Of a DNA stretch of 64,000 nt, positions 42,477 to 51,172 are shown piece by piece (the first letter of the stretch is position 1; every line of letters starts with the position of its first letter). Where the stretch lies: contig CAVWYD010000031.1 in NCBI GenBank assembly GCA_963759055.1, positions 1 to 64,000 on the forward strand. The letters run 5' to 3'. A program made the position numbers and the translations under genes. Under the pieces are notes generated by a model that searched no databases, was not told the origin of the DNA, and saw only the letters and a program-made list of their open reading frames with translations. Source of the stretch: Thiosocius sp963759055 (GTDB lineage Bacteria > Pseudomonadota > Gammaproteobacteria > Chromatiales > Chromatiaceae).

Positions 42477-43394
42477 ATGACTTCACGCCCCCGCGACAGT
42501 CTGCCAATCGGCACGGTGCTGGACTGTTACCGGATCACCAAACTCATCGGAAGCGGCGGCTTCAGCCTGATCTACCTGGCCGAAGACGAAGACAATCACG
42601 ACGAGGTGGCGATCAAGGAATATCTTCCCAAGCGATTCGGCGCAAGGCTGAACGGGCTTGCCGTATCCGTGGTCAGGGAGGAGAAGCACGAGAGCTTCCA
42701 ACGCGGCCGACGTCTGTTCTATCAGGAAGCCAGGGTCCTGGCGAACCTGCGCCATCCGAACATCGTTCATGTACGCAACTGCTTTCTGGCCAACAACACG
42801 GCCTACCTGGTGATGAATTACGAGCCAGGAAAGAATCTGGGCCGTTACATCAAGAAACGCGAGGGCGGACTCAGCACAAACTTTCTGATGACCGTTTTTC
42901 CGCCTTTGCTGGACGCCCTGGAGCTGATCCATAGCCGCCAGCATCTGCATCTGGACATCAAACCCAGCAATATCCATTTGCGCCCCGGCGGCAATCCGCT
43001 GCTGCTGGATTTCGGCGCCGTTTACCACCTCGATGACGTCGGCGAAAAAAAGGCCCAAGTGGTCACGCCCGGCTTTTCCCCAATCGAACAATACTATGCC
43101 TCGGCCAAGGTAGGACCCAGCTCGGATGTCTACGCCGTGGGTGCAACCATGCGGGCCTGCATCGAGGGTAAACCGCCGCCCTCCGCGGTGGAACGTCACG
43201 CCAAGGATGAACTGAAATCGGCTATCGAATGTTTCGGCGAACATTATCCGAGAGAGGTTCTTGAATCGATAGACTGGGCGATGCAGATCGATGCAGCAGA
43301 CCGCCCGAGGACAGCCGCCGAATTGCGCGACGCCCTCCTCGGGCGGATACCTGCTCCCAAACCTTTATCCGACGACAAGGCGGAAGCGGGATGA
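42477..43394 (+). CDS. Eukaryotic-type serine/threonine protein kinase
   Basis: 305 residues, soluble. Complete Hanks motifs: glycine loop IGSGGFSLIY (about 22-31), Lys in VAIKEYLP (about 43-50), catalytic loop HLDIKPSN (about 159-166; HLD instead of HRD), DFGA (about 179-182), and SDVYAVGA in subdomain IX. No transmembrane segment or extracellular sensor follows. Start at ATG 42477, divergent from yicC. The stop overlaps the phosphatase start (ATGA), so the pair is co-translated as a reversible phosphorylation module. Targets are unknown. Confidence 0.9.
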   Translation: MTSRPRDSLPIGTVLDCYRITKLIGSGGFSLIYLAEDEDNHDEVAIKEYLPKRFGARLNGLAVSVVREEKHESFQRGRRLFYQEARVLANLRHPNIVHVRNCFLANNTAYLVMNYEPGKNLGRYIKKREGGLSTNFLMTVFPPLLDALELIHSRQHLHLDIKPSNIHLRPGGNPLLLDFGAVYHLDDVGEKKAQVVTPGFSPIEQYYASAKVGPSSDVYAVGATMRACIEGKPPPSAVERHAKDELKSAIECFGEHYPREVLESIDWAMQIDAADRPRTAAELRDALLGRIPAPKPLSDDKAEAG

Positions 43395-44224
43395 ATGAGC
43401 CCGATAGGCCATTCGAGGCGGCCAGGGCGAGCCTGATCGGCAATCGCAGCTGCAACCAGGATCGCAGCATGTTGCTCGGCGACGGCGAGACCATACTGCT
43501 CGGCCTGGCCGACGGCCTCGGCGGCCACCCCCGTGGCGAGGTGGCGGCCCAGATCGTGGTGGATGTCTGCGAGTCGCTTTTTCGACGCGCGCCCCGGCCG
43601 CTGCCCGATCCGGAACGCTTCATGCTGCAATGCATCGGCAAGGCACATCATGCCATCCTTCGTTTCGGCCGCCGCCAGACGCCACCTATTGCGCCGCGCA
43701 CCACCGCCGTGCTCGCTGTTATCCAGTCGGGGATGGCCTATTGGGTGCATGTCGGCGACAGCCGCCTGTACCTGATCAGAAAAGGACGCGTCCATCGCCA
43801 GACGCGGGATCACGCACAGATCCGTTTCGTGCGGCAGAGCGCGCAGGAAAGCTCACGTCCACGGGCCAGCCTTACCCGTTGCCTGGGCGGGGTGGTGGAA
43901 CCGCCAACCACGACCTGCAGCTCGCCTATCCTGTTACAAAGGCACGATACCATCTTGCTATGTTCAGACGGGCTGTGGGGGCAGTTGGCACCCGGCAGGC
44001 TGGCGGCGGCCTTTCAGGACCAACAGCCGCAGATCGCAGACAGCCTGCAGTCGCTGGCGGAAGCAGCCGCGACCCGACCGAACAGTGATAATGTCACGGC
44101 CGTCGCACTGCGCTGGCAGGCCGAGGCGGCGATGCCGTGGGACGAGACCCTGGCGGACGATCCGCACCTCGAACAGGCTATCCGGCACCTGCAAGGCATG
44201 CTGGAAAAGACCCGCGAAACCTAG
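43391..44224 (+). CDS. PP2C-family serine/threonine phosphatase
   Basis: 277 residues. PPM/PP2C metal-binding motifs are present: NRSCNQDRS, GLADGLGGHPRGE, WVHVGDSRLYLIRKG, LCSDGLWG and SDNVTAVALRW, with the Asp ligands of the binuclear metal centre. It overlaps the kinase gene by 4 nt and almost certainly reverses it. Soluble. A perfect-looking inverted repeat follows before rph. Confidence 0.92.
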   Translation: MNEPDRPFEAARASLIGNRSCNQDRSMLLGDGETILLGLADGLGGHPRGEVAAQIVVDVCESLFRRAPRPLPDPERFMLQCIGKAHHAILRFGRRQTPPIAPRTTAVLAVIQSGMAYWVHVGDSRLYLIRKGRVHRQTRDHAQIRFVRQSAQESSRPRASLTRCLGGVVEPPTTTCSSPILLQRHDTILLCSDGLWGQLAPGRLAAAFQDQQPQIADSLQSLAEAAATRPNSDNVTAVALRWQAEAAMPWDETLADDPHLEQAIRHLQGMLEKTRET

Positions 44225-44276
44225 GGCCTGTCCGCACTATGAATACGCAAGCGTGTTTACAGTGTGGACAGGCCCT
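44223..44276. repeat. 16-nt inverted repeat between PP2C gene and rph
   Basis: Arms AGGGCCTGTCCGCACT (44223-44238) and AGTGTGGACAGGCCCT (44261-44276) match at 15 of 16 positions, with a 22-nt loop. No T-run follows, so a terminator role is doubtful. The termini look like those of a small MITE. Confidence 0.6.
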
Positions 44277-44294
44277 CACAACAAAGGAAACACC

Positions 44295-45014
44295 ATGCGA
44301 CCGAGCGGACGAACGCCGAATCAGATGCGACCTATATCCTTTACCCCGAATTTCACCATGCATGCCGAGGGTTCTGTGCTGGTAGCCTTTGGCAACACCA
44401 AGGTGATCTGCACCGCCAGCATCGAAGACCGGCAGCCACGCTGGCTGCGCGACGTAGATCAGGGCTGGGTGACCGCCGAATACGGTATGCTGCCCCGTTC
44501 CACCCACAGTCGGATGGGGCGCGAGGCGGCGCGGGGCGGCCAGGGCGGACGCACGATGGAGATTCAACGCCTGATCGGCCGCGCCCTGCGGGCCTCCGTG
44601 GACCTTCGCAAACTCGGGCCGCGGACCGTCACCCTCGACTGCGACGTCATCCAGGCAGACGGAGGTACGCGCACGGCGGCCATCTCCGGGGCCTTTGTGG
44701 CACTCAGCCAGGCGCTGGACAAGCTGCGCATGAGTGGCGGAATCGAGAACGATCCGATCGTCGGCAATGTCGCCTCGGTGTCGGTGGGCATCTATGACGG
44801 CACTCCTGTCCTGGATCTCGACTACGCCGAGGACTCAGGCGCCGAAACCGATATGAACGTGGTCATGGACAGCCAGCAGCGCTTCATTGAGGTGCAGGGC
44901 ACTGCCGAGGGGGCGCCCTTCACGGAAGATGAGATGGCCGCCATGCTGGGGTTGGCCCGGTCCGGTATCGCAGAGATTATCGCTGCCCAGAACGCGATAC
45001 TCACACCGGGCTGA
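44295..45014 (+). CDS. rph: Ribonuclease PH
   Basis: 239 residues from ATG 44295 with a GGAAA ribosome site. RNase PH is a phosphorolytic 3'-5' exonuclease that trims tRNA ends. N-terminal RPSGRTPNQMRPISF, GMLPRSTHSRMGREAARG (phosphate-binding RR/SR region), and DCDVIQADGGTRTAAI with the catalytic Asp are all present. It is complete, unlike the frameshifted copy in common E. coli K-12 strains. rdgB follows. Confidence 0.96.
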   Translation: MRPSGRTPNQMRPISFTPNFTMHAEGSVLVAFGNTKVICTASIEDRQPRWLRDVDQGWVTAEYGMLPRSTHSRMGREAARGGQGGRTMEIQRLIGRALRASVDLRKLGPRTVTLDCDVIQADGGTRTAAISGAFVALSQALDKLRMSGGIENDPIVGNVASVSVGIYDGTPVLDLDYAEDSGAETDMNVVMDSQQRFIEVQGTAEGAPFTEDEMAAMLGLARSGIAEIIAAQNAILTPG

Positions 45015-45069
45015 GCACGCAGCCCCGGACACAGCGATCGACGGCAAACAAGTTTCAGGAGCCCAGAGA

Positions 45070-45663
45070 ATGACCCAGCGCGTTGTCCTTGCCAGCAGCA
45101 ACAAAGGCAAGGTGAGAGAGTTCAGCGAACTGCTCGCAGATCGCGACATGACCGTCGTACCGCAATCTGATTTTGCGGTGCCCGATGCAGATGAGACCGG
45201 GCTCACCTTCGTGGAAAACGCCATTCTCAAGGCGCGCAATGCCGCTGCTCATACCGATCTGCCGGCGATTGCAGACGATTCGGGACTCGAGGTCGATTTT
45301 CTCAACGGCGCACCGGGGATCTACTCCGCGCGCTACGCAGGCGAAGGCGGCAGCGCCGCCAACAACATGAAGCTCCTGCAGGCACTCTCAGGGGTGGAGA
45401 AAGAACAGCGCGGAGCGCGCTTCCAATGCCTCCTGGTATACCTTCGGCATGCAGACGACCCCACACCGATCATCTGTCAGGGCACCTGGGAAGGCAGGAT
45501 CCTGACCAGCGTGCGCGGTGAGGAGGGGTTTGGTTACGACCCATTGTTCTTCGTACCGGAAGAGGGCTGCAGCGCAGCCGAACTATCGGCCGAGCGCAAG
45601 AATGAACTCAGTCACCGCGGCCAGGCCCTGCGCTGTCTGCTTGCGGCCTTGAGCAAGACCTGA
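45070..45663 (+). CDS. rdgB: dITP/XTP pyrophosphatase (RdgB/HAM1 family)
   Basis: 197 residues from ATG 45070. It removes non-canonical purine triphosphates. SSNKGKVREF at the N-terminus, LTFVENAILKARNAA, ADDSGLEVDFLNGAPGIYSARYAG, and GFGYDPLFF near the end are the family motifs. It lies 55 nt after rph; the rph-rdgB pairing is common in gammaproteobacteria. Confidence 0.95.
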   Translation: MTQRVVLASSNKGKVREFSELLADRDMTVVPQSDFAVPDADETGLTFVENAILKARNAAAHTDLPAIADDSGLEVDFLNGAPGIYSARYAGEGGSAANNMKLLQALSGVEKEQRGARFQCLLVYLRHADDPTPIICQGTWEGRILTSVRGEEGFGYDPLFFVPEEGCSAAELSAERKNELSHRGQALRCLLAALSKT

Positions 45664-45699
45664 ACGGAACGATTTCCGCGCCCGCCCCGCCCGATCTGT

Positions 45700-46047
45700 C
45701 TACCAGCGCTTCAGGACCCACTGGTTGATGTTGTTCCGGACCGGCTCGCCCGGCCGATATTCCAGTGTGCCGTCACCATTTGCATCGACAAAGTGATACG
45801 GCGGGCCGACCGCAGGCTGTACGCGAACCAATACCAGCTGACCGTTTTGCCGGTACTCGTAAACGACCTCACGCTCCGTGCGCCGGATCGTGACCTGGGG
45901 CTCGAGTGCCTGACCGGACTGCAACGGCGGCGGGGGCGGCGGAGCCTGGACTGCCTGCCTGCCGTCCTCCGCCATCGCAGCACCGGCCAGCACCATCAGG
46001 CCGGTCGCAATAAGCCACTTTCCCGTCTTTCCAGTTTCACGCGACAA
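45700..46047 (-). CDS. DUF2782-type secreted protein
   Basis: About 115 residues from a TTG start at 46047 that has AGGAG 8 nt upstream; the frame is open to 46119. A signal peptide (WLIATGLMVLAGAAMA) is followed by a proline-rich stretch (PPPPPPL). A small domain reads EVVYEYRQNGQLVLVRVQPA, then PYHFVDANGDG, matching DUF2782. It is periplasmic, with unknown function. Convergent with rdgB. Confidence 0.7.
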   Translation of the reverse strand: MSRETGKTGKWLIATGLMVLAGAAMAEDGRQAVQAPPPPPPLQSGQALEPQVTIRRTEREVVYEYRQNGQLVLVRVQPAVGPPYHFVDANGDGTLEYRPGEPVRNNINQWVLKRW

Positions 46048-46132
46048 CAGACCCACTCCTGATTCCGATAATTGAATACCACTTCGGCCCCAGTTTGCCA
46101 CAGGGCGGCGGGCAGACACGAGGCCCGGTTAT

Positions 46133-46170
46133 TAACCCGGCCACCCGATATATATCAGGTGGCCGGATTA
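46133..46170 (-). terminator. Hairpin after the LOG gene, probable terminator
   Basis: Nine-bp stem CCGGCCACC/GGTGGCCGG, extendable through flanking AT pairs, with a 12-nt loop. It lies 10 nt past the stop of the minus-strand LOG gene. The following T-run is poor. Confidence 0.5.
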
Positions 46171-46179
46171 ATAGCAGGC

Positions 46180-46899
46180 TCAGAGCTCCAGGAGAATCTC
46201 CTGTTCGGCCGCCGAGGGCTCGATACTCCTGGTCTCATAGTGTTGAAAGATAGCCTTTACGATGTCTTCCGGCTGATCGCAGACCTGCATCAGATCCATA
46301 TCCTCGGGACTGATGTTGCCGGCCCTGATCAGGGTATCGCGGAACCAGTCGAGCAGGCCGGACCAGAAATCGGCGCCGACCAGAATAATCGGGATACGCC
46401 GCGTCTTTCCGGTCTGGATGAGCGTCAGAATTTCGACCAGCTCGTCCAGGGTACCGAATCCGCCCGGCAGAACCACATAGGCCGAAGCATACTTAACGAA
46501 CATCACCTTGCGCGCGAAGAAATGCCTGAAATGTAACGAAATATCCTGAAATTCGTTGGCCCGCTGCTCGCGCGGCAATTCGATATTGACGCCGATACTC
46601 GGCGATTTGCCGGCGTGCCCGCCCTTGTTCGCAGCCTCCATGATCCCCGGCCCGCCACCGCTCACGACCGAGAATCCGGCATCCGACAACAGTCGCGCGG
46701 TCTGTTCGGCCTTGAGATACCAGGGGTCGTCGGGCGCGCTGCGCGCCGAACCAAACATGCTCACCGACGGCCGTATCAGGCAGAGCTTTTCAAATCCCTC
46801 GACGAACTCGGCCATGATCTGGAAGATCCGCCAGGATTCCCGCTGCAATTGGGCCTCCGCGACACTTTTGTCGATTCTGGTTCCCACCACGTCGTTCAT
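46180..46899 (-). CDS. LOG-family protein (TIGR00730; nucleotide 5'-monophosphate phosphoribohydrolase-like)
   Basis: 239 residues from ATG 46899. The Rossmann-fold motifs SGGGPGIMEAANKG and PGGFGTLDELVEI are those of LOG proteins, which cleave the base from nucleoside monophosphates (cytokinin-activating in plants; purine or pyrimidine salvage in bacteria such as PpnN). The Arg/Glu residues of the two motifs are present. Monocistronic and divergent from the dehydrogenase gene. Confidence 0.88.
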   Translation of the reverse strand: MNDVVGTRIDKSVAEAQLQRESWRIFQIMAEFVEGFEKLCLIRPSVSMFGSARSAPDDPWYLKAEQTARLLSDAGFSVVSGGGPGIMEAANKGGHAGKSPSIGVNIELPREQRANEFQDISLHFRHFFARKVMFVKYASAYVVLPGGFGTLDELVEILTLIQTGKTRRIPIILVGADFWSGLLDWFRDTLIRAGNISPEDMDLMQVCDQPEDIVKAIFQHYETRSIEPSAAEQEILLEL

Positions 46900-47072
46900 G
46901 TGATGCCTCACCCTCAATAACATCCGCCAGACGGTCAACTATGGCACAGAATAAACCTGCCACTCGCTGATCGGGGTAATCACAGCTTGGCCCCTGTGCT
47001 GTCCATGGGTACGATTGTGCTTCGCCGGGCCAGGCCCCACCGGCATCAACTTCAGATCAGAGGTTCCAACGC

Positions 47073-47945
47073 ATGAAAACCACCGTAATCGGCCTCGGCG
47101 CCATGGGCGCCGGTATTGCCGGCAATCTGTTCCGTGCAGGCCATCTGAGCCATGCCTGGAATCGTTCGCCCGAACGCGCGCAGGCGGCTGCCGGGCAACA
47201 TGGGTTCGCCCTGGCGGACTCACTCGAGAATGCGGCCGCCCAGGCCGACCTGGTGATCACATCCGTGTCAGCGGACACCGACCTTCTGCAGGTGGTGGAG
47301 CGGCTGAGCAGAGTAATGACGGCGGGCAGCGTGGTGCTGGACACCTCCACCGTCAGCATCGAAACCGCACGTCAGGTGTCCGCGCGGCTGGAGGCCCATG
47401 GCATTCATTTTCTCGACGCCCCGGTATCCGGCGGCAAGGAAGGTGCTGAAAAAGGCACGATGGTCATGATGGTCGGTGGCGACGATGCCGTCTTGCAGCA
47501 GCTCATACCGGTGTTGGAGAGCATCAGCCGCAAGGTTGTGCACATGGGCGCGGTGGGTAGCGGACAGGCAACCAAGGCGGTCAACCAGATCATGTGCGCG
47601 GGCATCAACCAGGCGGTGACCGAGGCACTGGCGTTCGGCCAGCACCAGGGCCTCGACATGGACAAGGCAGTCGACGTGGTCAGCAGCGGGGCGGCCGGCA
47701 ACTGGTTCGTGGAACATCGCGGATGCAGCATGACCCGGGGCGTGTTCGATCCGGGTTTCCGGGTCGCGCTGCACCACAAGGACCTGAAGATCTGTCAGGC
47801 GATGCTCGCAAGCGATGATGTCCGGCTGCCGATGGTCGAAATGACCCTGGTCGACTACGAGCGCCTGATGGCGGACGGCCACGGCGATGAAGACATCTCC
47901 GCCCTTTACCGGGTCAAACGCCCGCTGTTTGGTGAGGACGTCTGA
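47073..47945 (+). CDS. NAD(P)-dependent beta-hydroxyacid dehydrogenase (HIBADH/GarR family)
   Basis: 290 residues. N-terminal Rossmann GLGAMGAGIAGNLF (about 6-19), substrate-binding DAPVSGGKEGAEKGTM (about 116-131), and catalytic Lys region GSGQATKAVNQIM (about 165-177). Members reduce tartronate semialdehyde, succinate semialdehyde or oxidise 3-hydroxyisobutyrate; specificity cannot be read from the sequence. AGAGG lies upstream of the ATG. rep starts 11 nt downstream. Confidence 0.88.
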   Translation: MKTTVIGLGAMGAGIAGNLFRAGHLSHAWNRSPERAQAAAGQHGFALADSLENAAAQADLVITSVSADTDLLQVVERLSRVMTAGSVVLDTSTVSIETARQVSARLEAHGIHFLDAPVSGGKEGAEKGTMVMMVGGDDAVLQQLIPVLESISRKVVHMGAVGSGQATKAVNQIMCAGINQAVTEALAFGQHQGLDMDKAVDVVSSGAAGNWFVEHRGCSMTRGVFDPGFRVALHHKDLKICQAMLASDDVRLPMVEMTLVDYERLMADGHGDEDISALYRVKRPLFGEDV

Positions 47946-47955
47946 ACCCCGCCGC

Positions 47956-49963
47956 ATGAACGACCTCAACAAGAGACAGGGCGAGGCGGTTCGTCACCTC
48001 GACGGGCCGCTTTTGGTGTTGGCAGGCGCAGGCTCCGGCAAGACACGCGTGATCACAGCAAAGATCGCGCACCTGATCGACAACGCCGGCCTTGCTGCGC
48101 GCCACATCACGGCCGTCACCTTCACCAACAAGGCGGCGCGCGAAATGAAGGCGCGTGTCGGCAGACTGCTCGGTCCGGAAAGCGGTCGCGGCCTGACCGT
48201 ATCCACCTTTCACACCCTGGGCCTCAACATCCTGCGGCGCGAGCTCAAGGCCGCAGGTTTGCGTCCGGGTTTCAGCATCTTCGACGAACAGGATGTCGAA
48301 CAGCTGCTACGCGAGCTGTCGAAAAAGAACGAGGCCGACAGGGAAACGCTGCGGCGGGCACGCTGGCAGATCTCGACCTGGAAGAACGACCTGATCGATC
48401 CCGACACCGCACCAAGCACCGCTGACGACGATTTCGACACGTTCTATGCCGCACTGTACGGCGCTTACCAGCGGGCACTGCGTGTCTATAACGCGGTCGA
48501 TTTCGACGACCTGATCCTGTTGCCGGTGACCCTGCTGCGTGATGATCCGGCCTTGCGTGAGCGCTGGCAGAATCGGATTCGTTATCTCCTGGTCGACGAG
48601 TACCAGGACACCAATGGCGCCCAATATGAACTGGTCAAACTGCTCGTTGGGGTACGCGGCGCGCTGACAGTGGTCGGCGACGACGATCAGTCGATCTATG
48701 CCTGGCGCGGAGCGCGCCCGGAAAATCTGATCCGCCTGCGTGAAGACTACCCGCGCCTGCATGTGATCAAACTTGAACAGAACTACCGCTCCACCAGACG
48801 CATCCTGCATGCGGCAAACACCCTGATCGCCAACAATGAACATGTGTTCGAGAAAAAACTCTGGAGCAAGCTTGGACCGGGCGATCTGCTGCGCGTCGTG
48901 AACTGCAAGGATGAAGAGGACGAGGCGGAACGAGTGATCAGCGAGATCGTGCATCACAGGTTCAACACCAGTTCCCCCTACAGCCACTATGCCATCCTTT
49001 ATCGCGGCAACCATCAGGCGCGACCGTTCGAGAAAGCCCTGCGCATGCAGAATGTGCCGTATTTCCTCAGCGGCGGGACCTCGTTCTTCGCCCGCAGCGA
49101 GGTCAAGGATGTGATGGCCTATCTGCGCCTCCTGACCAATCCGGATGATGACAGCGCTTTCCTGCGGGTCATCAATACACCTCGACGAGAGATCGGTACC
49201 GGCACGCTGGAAAAGCTTTCCGCCTATGCAGCCACCAGACACTGCTCCCTGCTCAACGCGATCGACGAACTCGGCCTGGCCGAGAACATGCAGTCACGGC
49301 CGCTTTCGCGTCTGCGCGAGTTTGCCTCATGGCTGAGCAATCTGGCCCGCGCCAGCGAGTCCGGCCCGGCGCTGGACACCGTGCACCAGATCCTGCGTGA
49401 TATCGATTTTCGCGACTGGCTGAACCAGACCAGCAGCAGCGACAAGGTCGCCGAGCGGCGCTGGGAAAACGTGGAAGATCTGGTCGGCTGGCTGGAGAAA
49501 CTGCAGGATGACGAGCACAAGGGCGAATCACTGGCACAGATGGTGAACCATCTTGCACTGATGGACATCATCGAGCGCCAGGACGAAGAGGACAGCGGTG
49601 ACCGCGTGGTGCTGATGACCCTGCACGGCGCCAAGGGACTGGAGTTTCCCCATGTCTTTCTGGTCGGCATGGAAGAAGAGCTGTTGCCGCACCGCAGCAG
49701 TATCGAGGAAGACAACATTGCCGAGGAGCGCCGGCTGGCCTATGTGGGCCTGACGCGTGCGCAGCAAACCCTGGTGATGACTTGCGCAGAACGCCGCCGC
49801 CGCGGCGGTGAACTACTGCGCTGCGAACCCAGCCGTTTTCTGCAGGAACTGCCGGCGAGACGACCTCAGCTGGGAGGGACGGGGTGCAAGCCTGTCAGAT
49901 GAAGAAAAACAGGCCCGGGGAAAGGCCAAGCTGGCCAGCCTCAAGGCGATGCTGGCGAACTGA
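47956..49963 (+). CDS. rep: ATP-dependent DNA helicase Rep, frameshifted at the 3' end
   Basis: About 668 residues. This SF1A 3'-5' helicase has Walker A AGAGSGKTRVITAKIAH (about 23-39), DEYQDTNGAQYEL (motif II), DDDQSIYAWRGA, motif IV-VI including LMTLHGAKGLEFPHVFL and VGLTRAQQTL. The opening NDLNKRQGEAV is typical of Rep. The frame of the main body ends at 49902, but the natural C-terminus (DDLSWEGRG, then KAKLASLKAMLAN) runs in the next frame to TGA 49961-49963. One extra base near 49858 explains it. The stop overlaps the start of the heptamer repeat. Confidence 0.92.
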
Positions 49964-50100
49964 GGTTCGAGGTTCGAGGTTCGAGGTTCGAGGTTCGAGG
50001 TTCGAGGTTCGAGGTTCGAGGTTCGAGGTTCGAGGTTCGAGGTTCGAGGTTCGAGGTTCGAGGTTCGAGGTTCGAGGTTCGAGGTTCGAGGTTCGAGGTC
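49962..50100. repeat. Heptanucleotide tandem repeat (GAGGTTC)n, about 20 copies
   Basis: Nearly perfect head-to-tail GAGGTTC units, about 139 bp, directly at the rep stop codon. Heptamers read through all frames, so both strands stay open and predict low-complexity proteins that I do not accept as genes. Confidence 0.95.
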
Positions 50101-50133
50101 TCCGAGTATTTCCCGGATGCCCAAGCATTCTGC

Positions 50134-50163
50134 CCCTCGTTCCTCGTTCCTCGTTCCTCGTTC
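50134..50163. repeat. Second heptamer tandem repeat (CCTCGTT)n, about 4 copies
   Basis: Four CCTCGTT units lie 34 bp after the main array and just before the cytochrome c5 stop. On the opposite strand they read AACGAGG, a one-base variant of the first array's unit type. Confidence 0.8.
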
Positions 50164-50170
50164 CCGAACG

Positions 50171-51070
50171 TTATTCCCCCTCGCTCACCATATAGGCCAC
50201 CGCGGCCAGCACGTCCGCATCGGGGATGTCCATACGCCCCCCCTTGGGTGGCATCGCGCCCTTGCCGCGCAGCGAATTCATCTGCAGCGTCTCCATGCCC
50301 TGCGCGATACGCGGGGCCCAGAGCGCCTTGTCACCCAGCTTCGGGGCGCCCGCGGCACCGGTCGTGTGACAGACGAAACAGGCCGCGTCGTAGACCGCCT
50401 TTCCCTTCGCCAGATCGGCCGCAGGGGCAGCCTGCTGCTCTGCAGGTGCAGGTGCAGCTGCCGGAGCGGGAGCTGGTGCAGGTGCCGGTGCCGGCATAAC
50501 TGCTGCCGCCATGGACTTGGCAGCGTCGGCCGCACCAGCGGCCATCTCCTGCACCGCGGCAACAGGACCTGTCGGGTCCGGAGCCGGGGCCGCGGCACTG
50601 GCATCCACACCGCTCTTGGACAGCATTTCCTCGACCGCGGCACGGATCTCGCCATCACTGACCATGGCTCCGCCCTTCGGGGGCATACCGCCCTTGCCCT
50701 TTATCGCGCTTGCGGTCAGGCCGTCGACGCCACCCGCAGCCACCATGCGCTGTGACCAGGCCGCCTTGTCTCCGATCTTGGGGGCCTCCAGGACACCGGC
50801 GATATGACAGGAGTTACACGCCGCGGCAACCACCTCGGCACCGCTCATGGGCGCTGCAGGTGCTGCGTCGGCGGCGGCCACGTTTACTGTCCCCACCGGC
50901 TTGATCCGCTCGAGGACCATTGCGCGCATCCGCGGATCTTCGCCGCGCTCTTCTTCCACCGAACCGATAATCAGGTTGGCGAGGATCATGATGATGACGG
51001 TAAAGGCGACGAGCGCCCCCAGGATCATGATGAACATGCGCAAAAAGGCGGTGTCGTTGTGTGCGGACAC
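50171..51070 (-). CDS. Dihaem cytochrome c5-family protein
   Basis: 299 residues from GTG 51070, preceded by AGGAG; upstream in-frame codons lack a ribosome site. One N-terminal membrane helix (about 10-32) anchors two cytochrome c domains. The first haem site is CNSCH (about 80-84), with Met in GGMPPKGG. The second is CFVCH (about 233-237), with Met in GAMPPKGG. An Ala/Pro linker (about 160-215) joins them. Periplasmic electron carrier, matured by the nearby Ccm system. Terminal-oxidase or sulfur-oxidation partners are possible but not shown. Confidence 0.9.
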   Translation of the reverse strand: MSAHNDTAFLRMFIMILGALVAFTVIIMILANLIIGSVEEERGEDPRMRAMVLERIKPVGTVNVAAADAAPAAPMSGAEVVAAACNSCHIAGVLEAPKIGDKAAWSQRMVAAGGVDGLTASAIKGKGGMPPKGGAMVSDGEIRAAVEEMLSKSGVDASAAAPAPDPTGPVAAVQEMAAGAADAAKSMAAAVMPAPAPAPAPAPAAAPAPAEQQAAPAADLAKGKAVYDAACFVCHTTGAAGAPKLGDKALWAPRIAQGMETLQMNSLRGKGAMPPKGGRMDIPDADVLAAVAYMVSEGE

Positions 51071-51172
51071 GGTAGTCGCTCCTAAGAAAATCAACGGTCT
51101 ACCGGGCTCGGCCCGGAAAAAATGTCGGGCGATTATAACGGCTTGGGTGTGGCGGGGGTACTGCTGAAACAA

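Noticed and set aside
44239..44300. Short frame starting MNTQACLQCGQAL that looks like a zinc-ribbon start
   Set aside because: It lies within the loop and right arm of the inverted repeat, has no good ribosome site and would overlap rph in another frame; the resemblance is probably chance.
49962..50100. CRISPR-like array
   Set aside because: Units are only 7 bp with no spacers, and no cas genes are present.
49884..50195. Repeat-rich proteins in both strands over the heptamer array
   Set aside because: A 7-bp repeat without stops is open in all three frames by arithmetic; no start, ribosome site or homology supports translation.
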